Below are positions 33,293-43,161 of a stretch of 64,000 bases of DNA, in pieces. The DNA lies in NCBI GenBank assembly GCA_039000515.1, contig JBCFYV010000012.1, positions 1,067,433-1,131,432 of the forward strand, written 5' to 3'. The notes under the pieces are model-generated. The model made no database searches and was not told the origin of the DNA. It was given only the letters and a program-made list of their open reading frames with translations. The position numbers were made by a program, and so were the translations under genes. Each line of letters begins with the position of its first letter. Position 1 is the stretch's first letter. The stretch is from Timema cristinae (lineage: Eukaryota > Arthropoda > Insecta > Phasmatodea > Timematidae).

Positions 33293-33321
33293 CTGAGGAT
33301 GGTGCCTATCGAGCGCCGAAA
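33293..33321 (+). ncRNA. Hammerhead-ribozyme-like core in Penelope 3' UTR (tentative)
   Basis: CTGAGGA (33293-33299), one unpaired T, a 5-bp stem GGTGC/GCGCC closing a 7-nt loop, then GAAA (33318-33321). This is the order of a hammerhead catalytic core, and Penelope-like elements are known to carry hammerhead motifs. The extra base before stem II and the lack of convincing stems I and III weaken the call. Confidence 0.25.
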
Positions 33322-34089
33322 CATCTCGGACTTGTGATTAATTCACTCCTAATTTACAAGGAACAAGGGAATTCAAAAACTCTCAGATAAGGATAGATCT
33401 CAACTTATATTAACCTTTTTTTATTTATAATATTCCAATTTTTTGTCATTTGACCTTTATCTTATTACACTATATTATAAGTTTCATCTATAATATCCCA
33501 TGTTTCAACACTTGTCTTAATATATTTATGGTTTGTTAAATTGTAACTACATAAAATCCTGAAATTTTTAGAACAAACCAATTTAATAACTTTTAAGCAA
33601 AGTATAGGCTCAATTCTCAATGGAACTTTATTAATTCTTTTCTAATCATAATTATCTTGTCATCAATATTATACACCTTATTTTATTTTAACTAATGTCT
33701 ATAATACATGTATTTTAATATGTTTTATTATTTTGTTATATATGTGCTTTTTGACTCACAATTTTAATGTGTTTGTAAAGGTTCAATTATTACTTTTTAA
33801 CCTAATTAAACTTTTCTCAATACATATCTATTTTCACTCACAATTATTGATTCTAATTGATTTTTGTTTCTTGTTTTAACAACAACTTTCCCACTCAGTC
33901 CATTGACTCTTTATGAAAATTATACTTAATTGATATTGTCAATATAATTTATATTAATAACCAATTTCTATCTCATTCATATCCTTCAATTTGATATCTA
34001 TTTTTATCTAATAGGATATATATTGTTCCTTACTACAACTAATTATGTATTATATGAATCAAGTATTAAAGTTGATCTTGTAATTTGTG

Positions 34090-34270
34090 AACATCATTTT
34101 ACCCAGAATTATTATATAGTGTCAGAAGTAAGTGGCAGGGAAGACTAAATAATTTTGGCTAATCATGGAAAAACATAATGTTGGTGTAGTTAAGCTGGAG
34201 ACATTTTCATTTGAAACTGTTCTGGCCAAACAGGGTGTGTATGGAAGCAAGTATTAAAATTATTAAATAC
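34090..34270 (+). mobile_element. Possible Gypsy 5' end relic (PBS-like GTGTCAGAAGT)
   Basis: AATTATTATATAGTGTCAGA resembles the junction between a 5' LTR and a TGGTGTCAGAAGT primer-binding site as seen at 46728. It is followed at 34165 by ATG and MEKHNVGVVKLETFSFETVL, which could be the start of a gag. No other retroelement sequence follows. Weak. Confidence 0.3.
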
Positions 34271-34535
34271 TATCTACTAACACAGACAGGGGTGAATTCA
34301 GGTATGTCTGGATGAATGAATATATTTTGATATTTTTTCTGGCTCCAAAACTGTATATTTATCTTGATGCATTAGTGGATAATTTAAAAATAAAAAGTAC
34401 CTAGCATTAGTCGATAAAAAAATAAATTATATTCTACTTTGGCTTAGAATTTTTTTGCATGTTTAAAGCTTCACATTAAAAAGTAACCTTCACCTCTAGT
34501 AAAAATACAGTCCTGAATTTGAGTCCATCCCTCAC

Positions 34536-34730
34536 CTTCTCAAACATGGTTTGAATGTGGTTTGCCCGGTCCACCAGAAGTTGTTTGAAATCAGAAAGAC
34601 AAGACTCGCGCATCTGCAGAGCCTCATCATGGCTCAAGGATTCAGGGTTTCCTAGCCTGGCCAGGTAGGGTCCCAAGTAGTCCACGCCTGTCTCCACCTC
34701 ACGCTTTGACTGCTCTTGTAATTGTTGCTC
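34536..34730 (-). CDS. DRC7: DRC7 homologue, internal exon (65 codons)
   Basis: Begins after TTGAG/GAGCAACA and ends at GAGAAG/GTGAGG, 195 nt, phase 0 on both sides. Encodes EQQLQEQSKREVETGVDYLG, PYLARLGNPESLSHDEALQM, RESCLSDFKQLLVDRANHIQ and TMFEK, matching the DRC7 segment with (L)DYLAPFLA..., CLSDFKQRLI-KANLIQ-RFEK. It is mostly helical and would lie in the C-terminal coiled region of the protein. Upstream it joins the exon at 40587-40697 (AMKQK/EQQL), downstream the exon at 28946-30016 (FEK/ESNL). The splice-bounded open segment with no frame damage amid dense transposon debris supports a functional host exon. Confidence 0.9.
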
Positions 34731-34857
34731 CTCAACATAGATAATGCATCAGTGTTTCTATATATTTAGATTGTGGAGGTTACTCTACTTGTATTTATAA
34801 AAATAAGTGAATAACATTCTTGTACAAGATACCTGATTGGTGTACATACATACATAC

Positions 34858-35438
34858 CTAATCATGCCGTTTTCTTATGGGGTAAGCAAGAAACTGTCTA
34901 TATAGCTCAAAAAACATCTCCGTACTTAATCTATCCTCACTAACTTTCTCTCCCCCCTTCCCTATCCTTGCATACTTCCTCTCTTCAACAACATCCATAC
35001 ACTGACTCATACATGCTTTTTTATTCTTATAAATCTCAATGTTTCTCTTTTTCACACATTCATCTACAACATTTAGCCACGTCTGACATGTCCTACCCTT
35101 TGCTTTTGGTCCACACACTCTACCTTCATATATTTGCTTCGTCACTTGATCCACACTCATCCTCTCAACATGCCCAAACCAAACCATTCACATTTACCTA
35201 TTGTATTCCCTTTCAAACTGAACTCCTTCAACACCCATTCATTATTGACTCTGTCCATACGTACATCTCTTAGATATCTCATTCCGACCCCATTCACCTT
35301 GCTCCTGTGTTTCTCCTGACAAACCCATACGTCACACCCATACAATAATGTTGGCCTCAACTTAATTTTATATACTGCTATCTTTGCCTCTTTCATACTA
35401 CGGTACTTCATTCTTTTTAATAGTTCACATACATCCAA
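34858..35438 (-). pseudogene. LINE reverse transcriptase C-terminal fragment
   Basis: Two overlapping minus frames. The first reads KEAKIAVYKIKLRPTLLYGC, DVWVCQEKHRSKVNGVGMRY, MDRVNNEWVLKEF. After a shift near 35170 the second reads VWFGHVERMSVDQVTKQIYE, GRVCGPKAKGRTCQTWLNVV and DECVKKRN. The LLYG-E-W ... RRV ... WFGHVERM ... GR-RGRPRKTW order is the thumb and C-terminal domain of a non-LTR retrotransposon polymerase. It lies in a DRC7 intron in the same transcriptional direction. Inactive. Confidence 0.82.
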
Positions 35439-35439
35439 C

Positions 35440-36615
35440 TAATTTCCGAGATGCATTTTTTACAAATCATTCTGTCCAGATACACAAAATCATTAACTTG
35501 TTCTAACAGTTTTCCATTTATATTAAGCTTATAAAAAAACTATCCCCCTAGTTTAGTTGATGAATTGTTTTATAATACAAGGCTTCGTTAAACATAACAT
35601 CAATGCACTTTCTGAACGATTTTGCCTGAGTGAGTGCACTCATTGTTTGTAAATTACTGGTAGTCTGTTACATGTATATGCTAATATAATAACAAAATCA
35701 CCTTATTATTTAAATATGGTAATGTTTGTTTATCAAAGTAAAATTACACTAACATCAGTTGAAACATTACGATACCAGGACCATGAACATCTGTGCCAAC
35801 CAATGAATTGATTGGACTATTTGTAACTTCATCATATGAGATTAACATCAAAGAGAAAAGGTGTCCTTTTCATCCTGGAATACTGCCTTTTATAAATTAA
35901 TGTTTAGAAATAAGAGAGAGTTTCAACTCTTACTTAATATTATAAGTTGAATTATAGCATAGTGGCTTAAATGGGGGAAAAAAGTAGTTACTTATTTATT
36001 ATTTCAATTGTTGTCTTTGTTAGTCTCATATACATTTTTTATTGTAAATTTTTCAGTAAAATATTTTCAAAACTCCATTCTGTTGCATCAATTTGGCAAA
36101 ACTGCAAATTTTCAGTTATATTTCAAATTATTCAAGCATGTAGTTATATATAATATTTTTCTTTGTGCTTTGTATGTTTTTAATGTGTCTCTTTATAAGA
36201 AAAATGAATATTTACAAACATTAAAATACTGCACAACTATGGAAGTGTGAAAAAGTGGGAAGTGCAAGAGTGTAAGAAGACATGTAGAGAGAAGTGTGTT
36301 TGTTTATATCTAGGCCTAACCCAACTATCCTTTCAGGTCGGCTTCCTTCACTATCACTTTACATTATTGTAGAGTGTTTCTATACTGTCTTATTGTACAT
36401 TAATATTAAAATTATTATAGTAAATAGCCTCCACTTTACATAATTTTTAAATCATGTTATTTATTATATTTTATTATTTGTAATAAGTTTTAATGTTGAA
36501 ATGAGCCAACAATGTACAAGCACATTATTCAGTCCACAGTACAGCAGGAAGTGATTACCTTTTAAATTGTCACTTTTTTCTAAGAGCACATACATTTTTT
36601 GAAGTTTTGATAGTA
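35440..36615. other. Intronic AT-rich sequence, no feature
   Basis: Part of the DRC7 intron between 34730 and 40587. Short frames here are AT-rich with hydrophobic low-complexity content and no recognised motif. Confidence 0.35.
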
Positions 36616-37250
36616 ATTTGTGACTCAGAGAAAAGTGACATAAGTCAAAAAACTGAAAAATTTGTTTTGGCTTAGATATATCTATATTGAGGTGCTCTAT
36701 GTTTGGGAAAAGTTATATAAGTTTGCTGTTAGAAACAAAAATCCAAACGATATAATTCACTTTGGAGTTATTTGTCACAGGTAAAAATGGTACACGTGTA
36801 CTTATGTCTTTTCCTGAGCATTTATTTATTTTAAGTAACAAGGAAAAGTGCCATATTTCAACTTATGTCATTTTGACCAGAAAATATTATATCAAAAGAA
36901 TAGATAAAAGAGTCATATGACAGCATTCATTGTTTTTTTAATACATAGTGGTCTATAACCCTGAACTTTTTACTAGCCATTCTTTATGTTGAATTTATTT
37001 GATATTCAATAATATTATTTTGTTTGACAGTAAGTTATATGATACAACAATACATTTTGAACAAATAATAATTTTGTCCCACATAATGTTGAATATTGAA
37101 TATTAACAGTTGGCTAAACTGTCATAATATAGAATGCCAAAAGTCATGTTCTGTTTTCTTTTTTTAATCTGCTCAGTAAACTAATTGGGGACAGTTGTAT
37201 TAGTGCAGTATCGGCATGTGCTTGTGTTTGTAAACATAGTTAATATTATT

Positions 37251-37311
37251 ATGGCAAGTAAAAGAACTGCTTTTCTGGCAAATCTAAAAGCATTAGCATT
37301 CAAGGAAAGGG
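37251..37311 (+). pseudogene. Possible first exon of the orphan transposase gene
   Basis: ATG at 37251 opens MASKRTAFLANLKALAFKER followed by a donor-like AGGG/GTTAGTG. A pyrimidine-rich acceptor TTCTTATTTGAG precedes the next coding block at 37713. The joined phase is off by one base, so either an indel has occurred or the exon model is wrong. Confidence 0.35.
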
Positions 37312-37712
37312 GTTAGTGAAACTTTATTTGTTAATATTTGTGGGCTTGATTAAATTAGTTTTTGTGTTTAGTAATTTTTAATTGTATTTATATATAATAA
37401 ACTTTACTGGGTATAGTGTTATGTTGATGATTAGTGGCTGGCATAATAGTTTTATATTGTTCAATATTTTGTATCAACGCTCAAATTAAATTTGTTTATA
37501 CATATTTAGTATTTACAATGTATAACTCTTCAATTTTATCTAGTCAAAGAACGGTATTAGATATAGTTTAACAGAATCACATATTTTTGCTGATTAAAAT
37601 ATTATTGATAGGGTAATTAAATAACTATAACTTATTGTTAAAATGGTTTTGTTCCTTTTTAACTGTAACAAAACTGTATATAACCATATTTTGCTGTCAA
37701 TTCTTATTTGAG

Positions 37713-39570
37713 TGACAATAATTATTCAACCATAGATTCAGATACTTCAGATGACAGTTTACTGCATGTAAAACGAAAAAGAACAACTCCTTACCATATA
37801 GTAGGTTCAAATTACTCTACTTTTCACACTGATCCTACTCAAGAAAATAGTTTAAATTTAGGCTCAAAACAAAATGAAGTACTTGATCCTGAACTTCCAT
37901 ATTCTTCTGTTACTGTTGGAAATGTAGACAGTGACAATGAACACTCATCAAACATTTTAGAACCAGTTGTGGTTATGACAAAATATTCTCGAAAAGGAAA
38001 ATCTGAGAGAAAATAAAAGAGAAACAATGGACAGGAATATGGTACAATGAGTGGAAAGTTGATAACAGAGAGAAAAACCCACGAGCTTTTAGATTGCAGG
38101 ATGAAGTGTGCAACAAAATCAACATTTGATCAAAGAGACAGGATTTGTAAAGAGCTTTGGGCTCTTGGTAGTTTTGACCAAAGTGTAGCTTATATTGCCT
38201 CATTGATTGAATCCAAGGATAAAGCTTCTATGAGGAAGCCTAAAGAAAATATAGATTCTTAATACATACCTATTTTCTTGATTTAAATGCAAACAGAGTT
38301 CCTGTTTGCAAAGGTTGTTGATGTAACAGGCCGATTTGTTGAGACTTGCCTTGAAAAAAGACTGTGCACAGCATCTGGTTTAACAGAGAACGATGGAAGA
38401 GGAAGAGATCCCCAAAATATAAATGGACTCCTAAAGACAGGGAGATTGTTAAGGATCACATATTATCTTTCCCTGCTTATGAGTCTCACTACACAAGACG
38501 ACGATCCTAAAAGAAGTATCTTCCTTCACACCTTAACATATCCATCATGTATCGATTGTACAAAGAAAAGACAGAAAATCCTGTTTCTAAAACCGTGTAT
38601 CAGACCATTTTTCATGAACAAAATTTATCTTTCAAATTTCCAAAGAAAGATACTTGCAACAGGTGTGACACACTTCAGATGAAACGAGCTGTTGCTAACA
38701 GCGAAGAGGAAAAACAAACAATCGAAGAAGAAATAAAACTACACAAAGATGAAGCAGATAAAGCCTACAAAATGAAACGACAGGATAAAGAAATGTCTAA
38801 AGATGATCATAGCTTAGCTGTCATTGCTTGTGATCTCCAGCAGTGTCTCCCAACACCTTATTTGCAAACAAGTGTAGTGTTCTACAAAATGCAGCTATGG
38901 ACATAACCTCTATCGAGTGGCCATGCATCATGCTATATGTGACATGAGGCGATTGCTGAAAGAGGCGCTAATCAAATAGCTTCATGTCTATACAAGCAAC
39001 TGGATGGACTACCTTATCAAGTCACTAATGTATGTCTATACTCACACACATGTGATGGTCAAAACCAGAACTGTCACTTAGCAGCAATGATGATTGCATT
39101 TCTAAACAACAAACAAGTAAAGGTGATTGATAATAAATTTATGATACCTGGGCATTCACACCTAGAGTGTGATACAGACCATGTGTTGATAGAAAAAATA
39201 CAAAAAGAGAACAAACATGAAAATAAAACATCCCAGAGATTGGTATCAATTAGTGTGTGATACAAAGCACAAAGACCCTATGATGTCATTGAAATGACCC
39301 AACCTGATTTTAGAGAATTTAACCAGTTACTTAAAGGTCCAGAGAAAACTCAGTGAAGAAAACACTAAGTTGAATTGGTTTCAGACAAGGTGGATACGCT
39401 ACATTAAAGAAGAACCTGGGAAGATGTTTGTAAAAACTAAGCTAGAAACTGAATTAGCTTTCAAACTGTACGATTTTGTCCACAACCCATCAGTGTAGAA
39501 AAGAAAAAAAGATTTGCCTGACACTGACCCAGATTTGTTCAATGACAGAGAGGAAGTTGAGGACGATTAG
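37713..39570 (+). pseudogene. Orphan transposase-like protein (insect-wide family), broken
   Basis: Seen across shifted frames: an acidic start (NNYSTIDSDTSDDS), a Cys motif with DQRDRICKELWALGSFDQSV, VVDVTGRFVETCLEKRL, WTPKDREIVKDHILSFPAYE, SHYTRRRS, ISIMYRLYKEKTENPVSKTV, FKFPKKDTCNRCDTLQM, a helical Glu/Lys region, ACDLQQCLPTPYLQTSVVFY KMQLWT, then YSHTCDGQNQNCHLAAMMIA, FLNN, KFMIPGHSHLECDTDH. I know this order from many uncharacterised insect proteins, where the second block is usually YSDTCGGQN; here that Asp is His and the Gly is Asp. DLQ, SD-CGGQ and GHSH-E-D could form an RNase H-like active site. At least five stops or shifts are present. Confidence 0.65.
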
Positions 39571-40586
39571 CTGTTTTTGTTTAAGAAAGAAAGAATACTT
39601 TAGTGAAAAGATAACAATATTTTCTTAACATAGTAGTTTTATCAAAGAACTATCGATTTATTTTTAACTGTTGCCAGATTGTGATGTAAACTGGGTTGAA
39701 ATTTTCTACATAGGGTCATAGTTAACATTTTGGCTTATGTTTATGTCAAATATTTGAGTTAAATCTTATCGATTTATTTTTCCCTTTGTTATATAAATAC
39801 ATCAAGTTTGTTATTTTTATTTAATTATTGTAATTTAATGTAAGCATTGTCTTAAATATTGGATTATTAAACAGAAATAACAATATTCTTAGTTAGTATT
39901 TTATTTTGTTGTCATTAATTTTTATAATTTAATTAATATTAATACTTATTGATACTCTTGTGTACATTAGGGCTGTGCAAAATAAATTAGAACACATATT
40001 ATATAAATAAAAGTAAAAAATTTTAAGCAAAATCCAATTCTCAATCGCAAATAATATGTTTAATATAATGGCATAGTATTGGGAAAAATAACATAAGTCA
40101 ATTTGATGCTTTGACATAAGTCAATAAAAAAATGGGTAAATGAAGTTTTTAAGTATTTTCATGTAGTTTAATCGAAAATACACTCCTTTAAACCAAATAT
40201 GTTGTCCTTAAATTGAAAAATAAATGTATAATATGCACATGGAGTAGTAGTCAAAATAGCTAAAATCTTTGATGGCGCTTCCTGAACATTTAACCTTTTT
40301 GACTTATATCACTTTTCTCTGAGGGTCACGAATTATAAATATAGCTTTTTTCCTGTTCAAGTTCAAAGAATATCTATCTAGAATAATTTTCAATTTTTAG
40401 AGTAAGCTTACAAGTAGCATTAAAGGCTGACATAATTTCAATATTATTTTTGCTTTGTGTCAAACTAAATGATTAAATATATTTGGACAGAATGTATTTC
40501 TAAACTCCAAAATCAATTTTAGTGATGAATTAAATATAAATTTAACTAAAAACCAATTTTAAGTGTGCCTTATAAGTTAAACTTAC

Positions 40587-40697
40587 CTTTTGTTTCATAG
40601 CTTTTTTGGCCTTTTCATTTCTTAGTGTGTCAAAAATAGAGTACTTCAATTTTGGGCCAGCAGACTCCCTGCCACGAACAATCAACATTTCATGAAC
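40587..40697 (-). CDS. DRC7: DRC7 homologue, internal exon (37 codons)
   Basis: A T-rich tract ending CAG precedes GTTCATGAAATG, and the exon ends at CAAAAG/GTAAGT, an ideal donor. Exactly 111 nt, phase 0. Encodes VHEMLIVRGRESAGPKLKYS and IFDTLRNEKAKKAMKQK. The (S)(I/V)(F/Y)DT(A/L)RNEKA phrase is characteristic of DRC7. It joins SMEDE from the 60828-60938 exon on the 5' side and EQQLQEQ on the 3' side, giving a continuous alignment. The ~20-kb upstream intron contains the pogo element, Gypsy, copia and the 54-bp array. Confidence 0.9.
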
Positions 40698-41189
40698 CTG
40701 AAAAAAAAATGCAATTAAGTGATAGGTGTTCCAAGGAAAATGCAAAATAGCAAGAATTAATTGAGAGGACAACCTAAAATAATTAAATATTTAGAGCAAA
40801 ATAGGTAATCCAAAAATAGATTAAATAAAATTACATCTATATTTATTATGTTATTTTGTTTGGTCATAATCATTCAAATTGGAGTCTCCTTGATTAAATA
40901 TACAAAGTGTGAAGTTATCTAAAGCAATTATGTGCTAAACAGAGCTAATATTTACAATTCATACTATTGTGAAAAGAATGTAAATACATGTTACAAGACA
41001 ATCATAATTTCTTATATAATCTATTGTACTTTGTGAATTTATTTTTAAAATAAAATTTTTGAAAAAAAATTTGTCATTTGTAAATTACAATTAAAATAGT
41101 TCCCTCAGAAAAATTAGTGTTGTTTTTTTTATCATGTCAAACACTTTCTAAATATATATTTTAAGAAAATCATTGGAATAATTTTTCAA

Positions 41190-41515
41190 TCTTATTTTTT
41201 TTTCCTAAAATTCACTTTAATTTGAGGGCTACAACAAAAATAAAATAAAATTTCTTGAGCTAAGACCATGTTATCATCCTTATCATCACCAACTGTTTCC
41301 AGTCTATGGCCAGGACCGTTCAGTAAAATGCCTACATTTTCTTCTTTCCTACCACCATTCTCTGACTTGTACATGTTATCTGTTCCTTACATCTCTTTCT
41401 TGGTCTCACTTGCAGTCTTTTTCCTAACTACTTCATTTCCATCATTCTCTTTGATATCCTCATTACTTACCCATACCATCTCACCCTGGTTTCCTCTACT
41501 ATCTCATGTAGTAGG
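41190..41515 (-). pseudogene. LINE reverse transcriptase tail relic
   Basis: The minus strand reads (with slips) QGEMVWVSNED, IKENDGNEVVRKKTASETKK, then YKSENGGRKEENVGILLNGP. This aligns with the 23773-24090 fragment (NRKENDGREVSGEKAARENK ... SESRKMDESKG), so both are copies of the same LINE's extreme C-terminal region. Shifted and truncated. Confidence 0.5.
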
Positions 41516-42124
41516 GCGGATAGCTCATCCATATTCTTCCAATTGTGTAGTTCTAATTAAAAGCATGAAATATGGAACATGGGTACTAGTTATAATATAA
41601 GATAACTTTTTTGAGGTAGGACCCAACTATCCACCATCTTGGTTCAAAATAGCGGCTTTTTTTTAGCCATAACTTTTGACACATGAATTTTAGAAATAAT
41701 ATTTGACATGAATATTCTAGGTCAGACAGTTTTACACATTTTGTCAGTTTGCAGTTTTTCTATTAATTTAATAACAGAACTAATTAAATAAGTAAAATAT
41801 AGTTTTGGAGAAAATTTATGTTTTAGGCTTGATTTGTGTAGAAAACTCCGGCTAGAGCATAGCTGTGCCAATTGGGAATGCATGTTTTCTAGTAGATTTT
41901 TAAATAATTTCATTAAATATGCCACATTCTTCATGACAAAACTATAAAAAATCATTTATTCTTTTAATTGTTTTGGTAGAAAGGGAGAATTTTTGTATAT
42001 GATATTGTTTTACATACATTTTCTGGAATGACTGATTGTGTCAGCATTTAAGTGAGAGCGAATGGGCCAAACAGTTTTGTCGGGAACATACCATCCAGGG
42101 TTATTTTACATGTCACAATTGACA
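41516..42124. other. Intronic sequence, no feature
   Basis: AT-rich; nothing recognised. The 77-residue minus frame at 41722-41955 has no motif. Confidence 0.3.
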
Positions 42125-42270
42125 TAGGACTGACAGCTTTACTTCCCCTCTGAGGGAAGTTGTGCTACAGATTTTAATTACTCAAGAAAAATTTGCCAAC
42201 CCTGGCTGGGTTTGAACCCATAAACATCGGGTCATGAGGCAAGCACTTTAGCCCAAGACCACCAAGGTGA
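42125..42270 (-). mobile_element. tRNA-derived SINE head, minus orientation
   Basis: On the minus strand: CACCTTGGTGGTCTTGGGCT (A-box region), then CATGACCCGATGTTTATGGG TTCAAACCCAGCC with B box GGGTTCAAACCC, then TTTTCTTGAGTAATT and a GTGGCAC-like decayed body. Spacing of A and B boxes is tRNA-like. Confidence 0.55.
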
Positions 42271-42767
42271 TAAACTATATTATATTCTAGAGAAAAAATT
42301 AACAGAGATATCTATATTCAATAACCAAATAAGTCCAAGGAATTTATGGGTGTTACATTTAAGGCAAACGTTTTTGGAAAGCTTTTCTCTTCTATACCCC
42401 TTGACCAATTTCAAAAACAACTATACTGTATGTAATGGGAGATGGAGGGGCAATATTCAGATACATTGTGAAGATGGATGGTGAGAGGACCAGAAATGGC
42501 AGAGATTGTAATGTATGCTGACGAGCACGTCCTTGAGAAATTAGATTCTGATAAACACAACACTTGTATAATATAGGGTAGGTGGGGGCAAAAACCCGCA
42601 GTTTCGGTTTTTTTTTGGTATTATGGGCGCTAGTGGGTCAATATTCCATCGAAAACGGATGTAGTTGATAGATTAGGATGTCGGCAAGACTTACTTACAG
42701 TAACGGTGCTGTTGGATACATATCAAGTGAGCAATTTGAATTTTTCAAAAACTTCTTTCTGCAGGCT

Positions 42768-42836
42768 TTTGCCCCACATGATGGGGTAAAAACCCGCACA
42801 GCTGGGGCAAAAATCCGCAGTGCGGGTTTTTACCCC
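42768..42836. repeat. Left subterminal repeats of the pogo element
   Basis: Four tandem or inverted copies of (T)GGGG(C/T)AAAAA(C/T)CCGCA-like sequence, including GATGGGGTAAAAACCCGCAC and GTGCGGGTTTTTACCCCA, which together can fold. Likely transposase-binding sites, by analogy with other DNA transposons. Confidence 0.75.
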
Positions 42837-43161
42837 ATTTCACACCTTTTTGGAAAAAAAGGGAAGGGTTTCAATGAAGAAATGTAATGTAATAAAAAAT
42901 GTATTTCTCAGAATAAACCAATTAGACGTAATAAGTCATCGTGAGATCAATGGAAATCACTGACTAAATGTTTATACAAAAAAAGTGAGTCTTAAATATG
43001 TTTTGGTAAACACAGGCCTATTTTGAAAAGAAAAACATTGATCGTCAAATTTTTAAAGAATAAGTATTTTGTGTTTAACTATCACGTTGAAAAAAAAAGG
43101 AAAGAAACAAAATAAACCTTGAACCTCAAATTATTAAAGATTGTTTCGTGAGTAATTTTAT

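Larger units (their letters stand above)
30383..34015. mobile_element. Inverted pair of Penelope-like element 3' ends
   Basis: Two ~1.68-kb arms, 30383-32057 (minus) and 32323-34015 (plus), are reverse complements at well above 95 per cent by eye, including 3' UTRs and identical outer ends (CCTATTAGATAAAAATAGAT and its complement). The 265-bp centre belongs to the plus copy and continues it upstream into the RT C-terminus. Penelope elements often integrate as partial inverted or tandem copies sharing one pseudo-LTR, which fits. High identity implies a recent, probably single event. It lies inside a DRC7 intron. Confidence 0.88.
36616..40333 (+). mobile_element. TIR DNA transposon with orphan transposase-like gene, ~3.7 kb
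   Basis: Left end ATTTGTGACTCAGAGAAAAG followed by TGACATAAGTCAAAAA; the right end is its reverse complement with a few changes (TTTTTGACTTATATCACTTT, CTCTGAGGGTCACGAAT). Both are flanked by TA. A subterminal motif related to TTGACATAAGTCAA recurs at about 36637, 36800, 36860, 40091 and 40111, some copies inverted. These are the classic marks of a cut-and-paste transposon with transposase-binding repeats. The interior holds a degraded gene of a protein family frequent in insect genomes. It is inserted in a DRC7 intron, in the opposite direction to the gene. Confidence 0.75.

Noticed and set aside
34476..34535. Extension of the DRC7 exon past 34536
   Set aside because: A good donor (GAGAAG/GTGAGG) and alignment of FEK to the next exon's ESNLLQ show that the rest is intron.
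38047..38262. Separate 71-residue gene
   Set aside because: It is a frame segment of the degraded orphan transposase, continuous with neighbouring frames.
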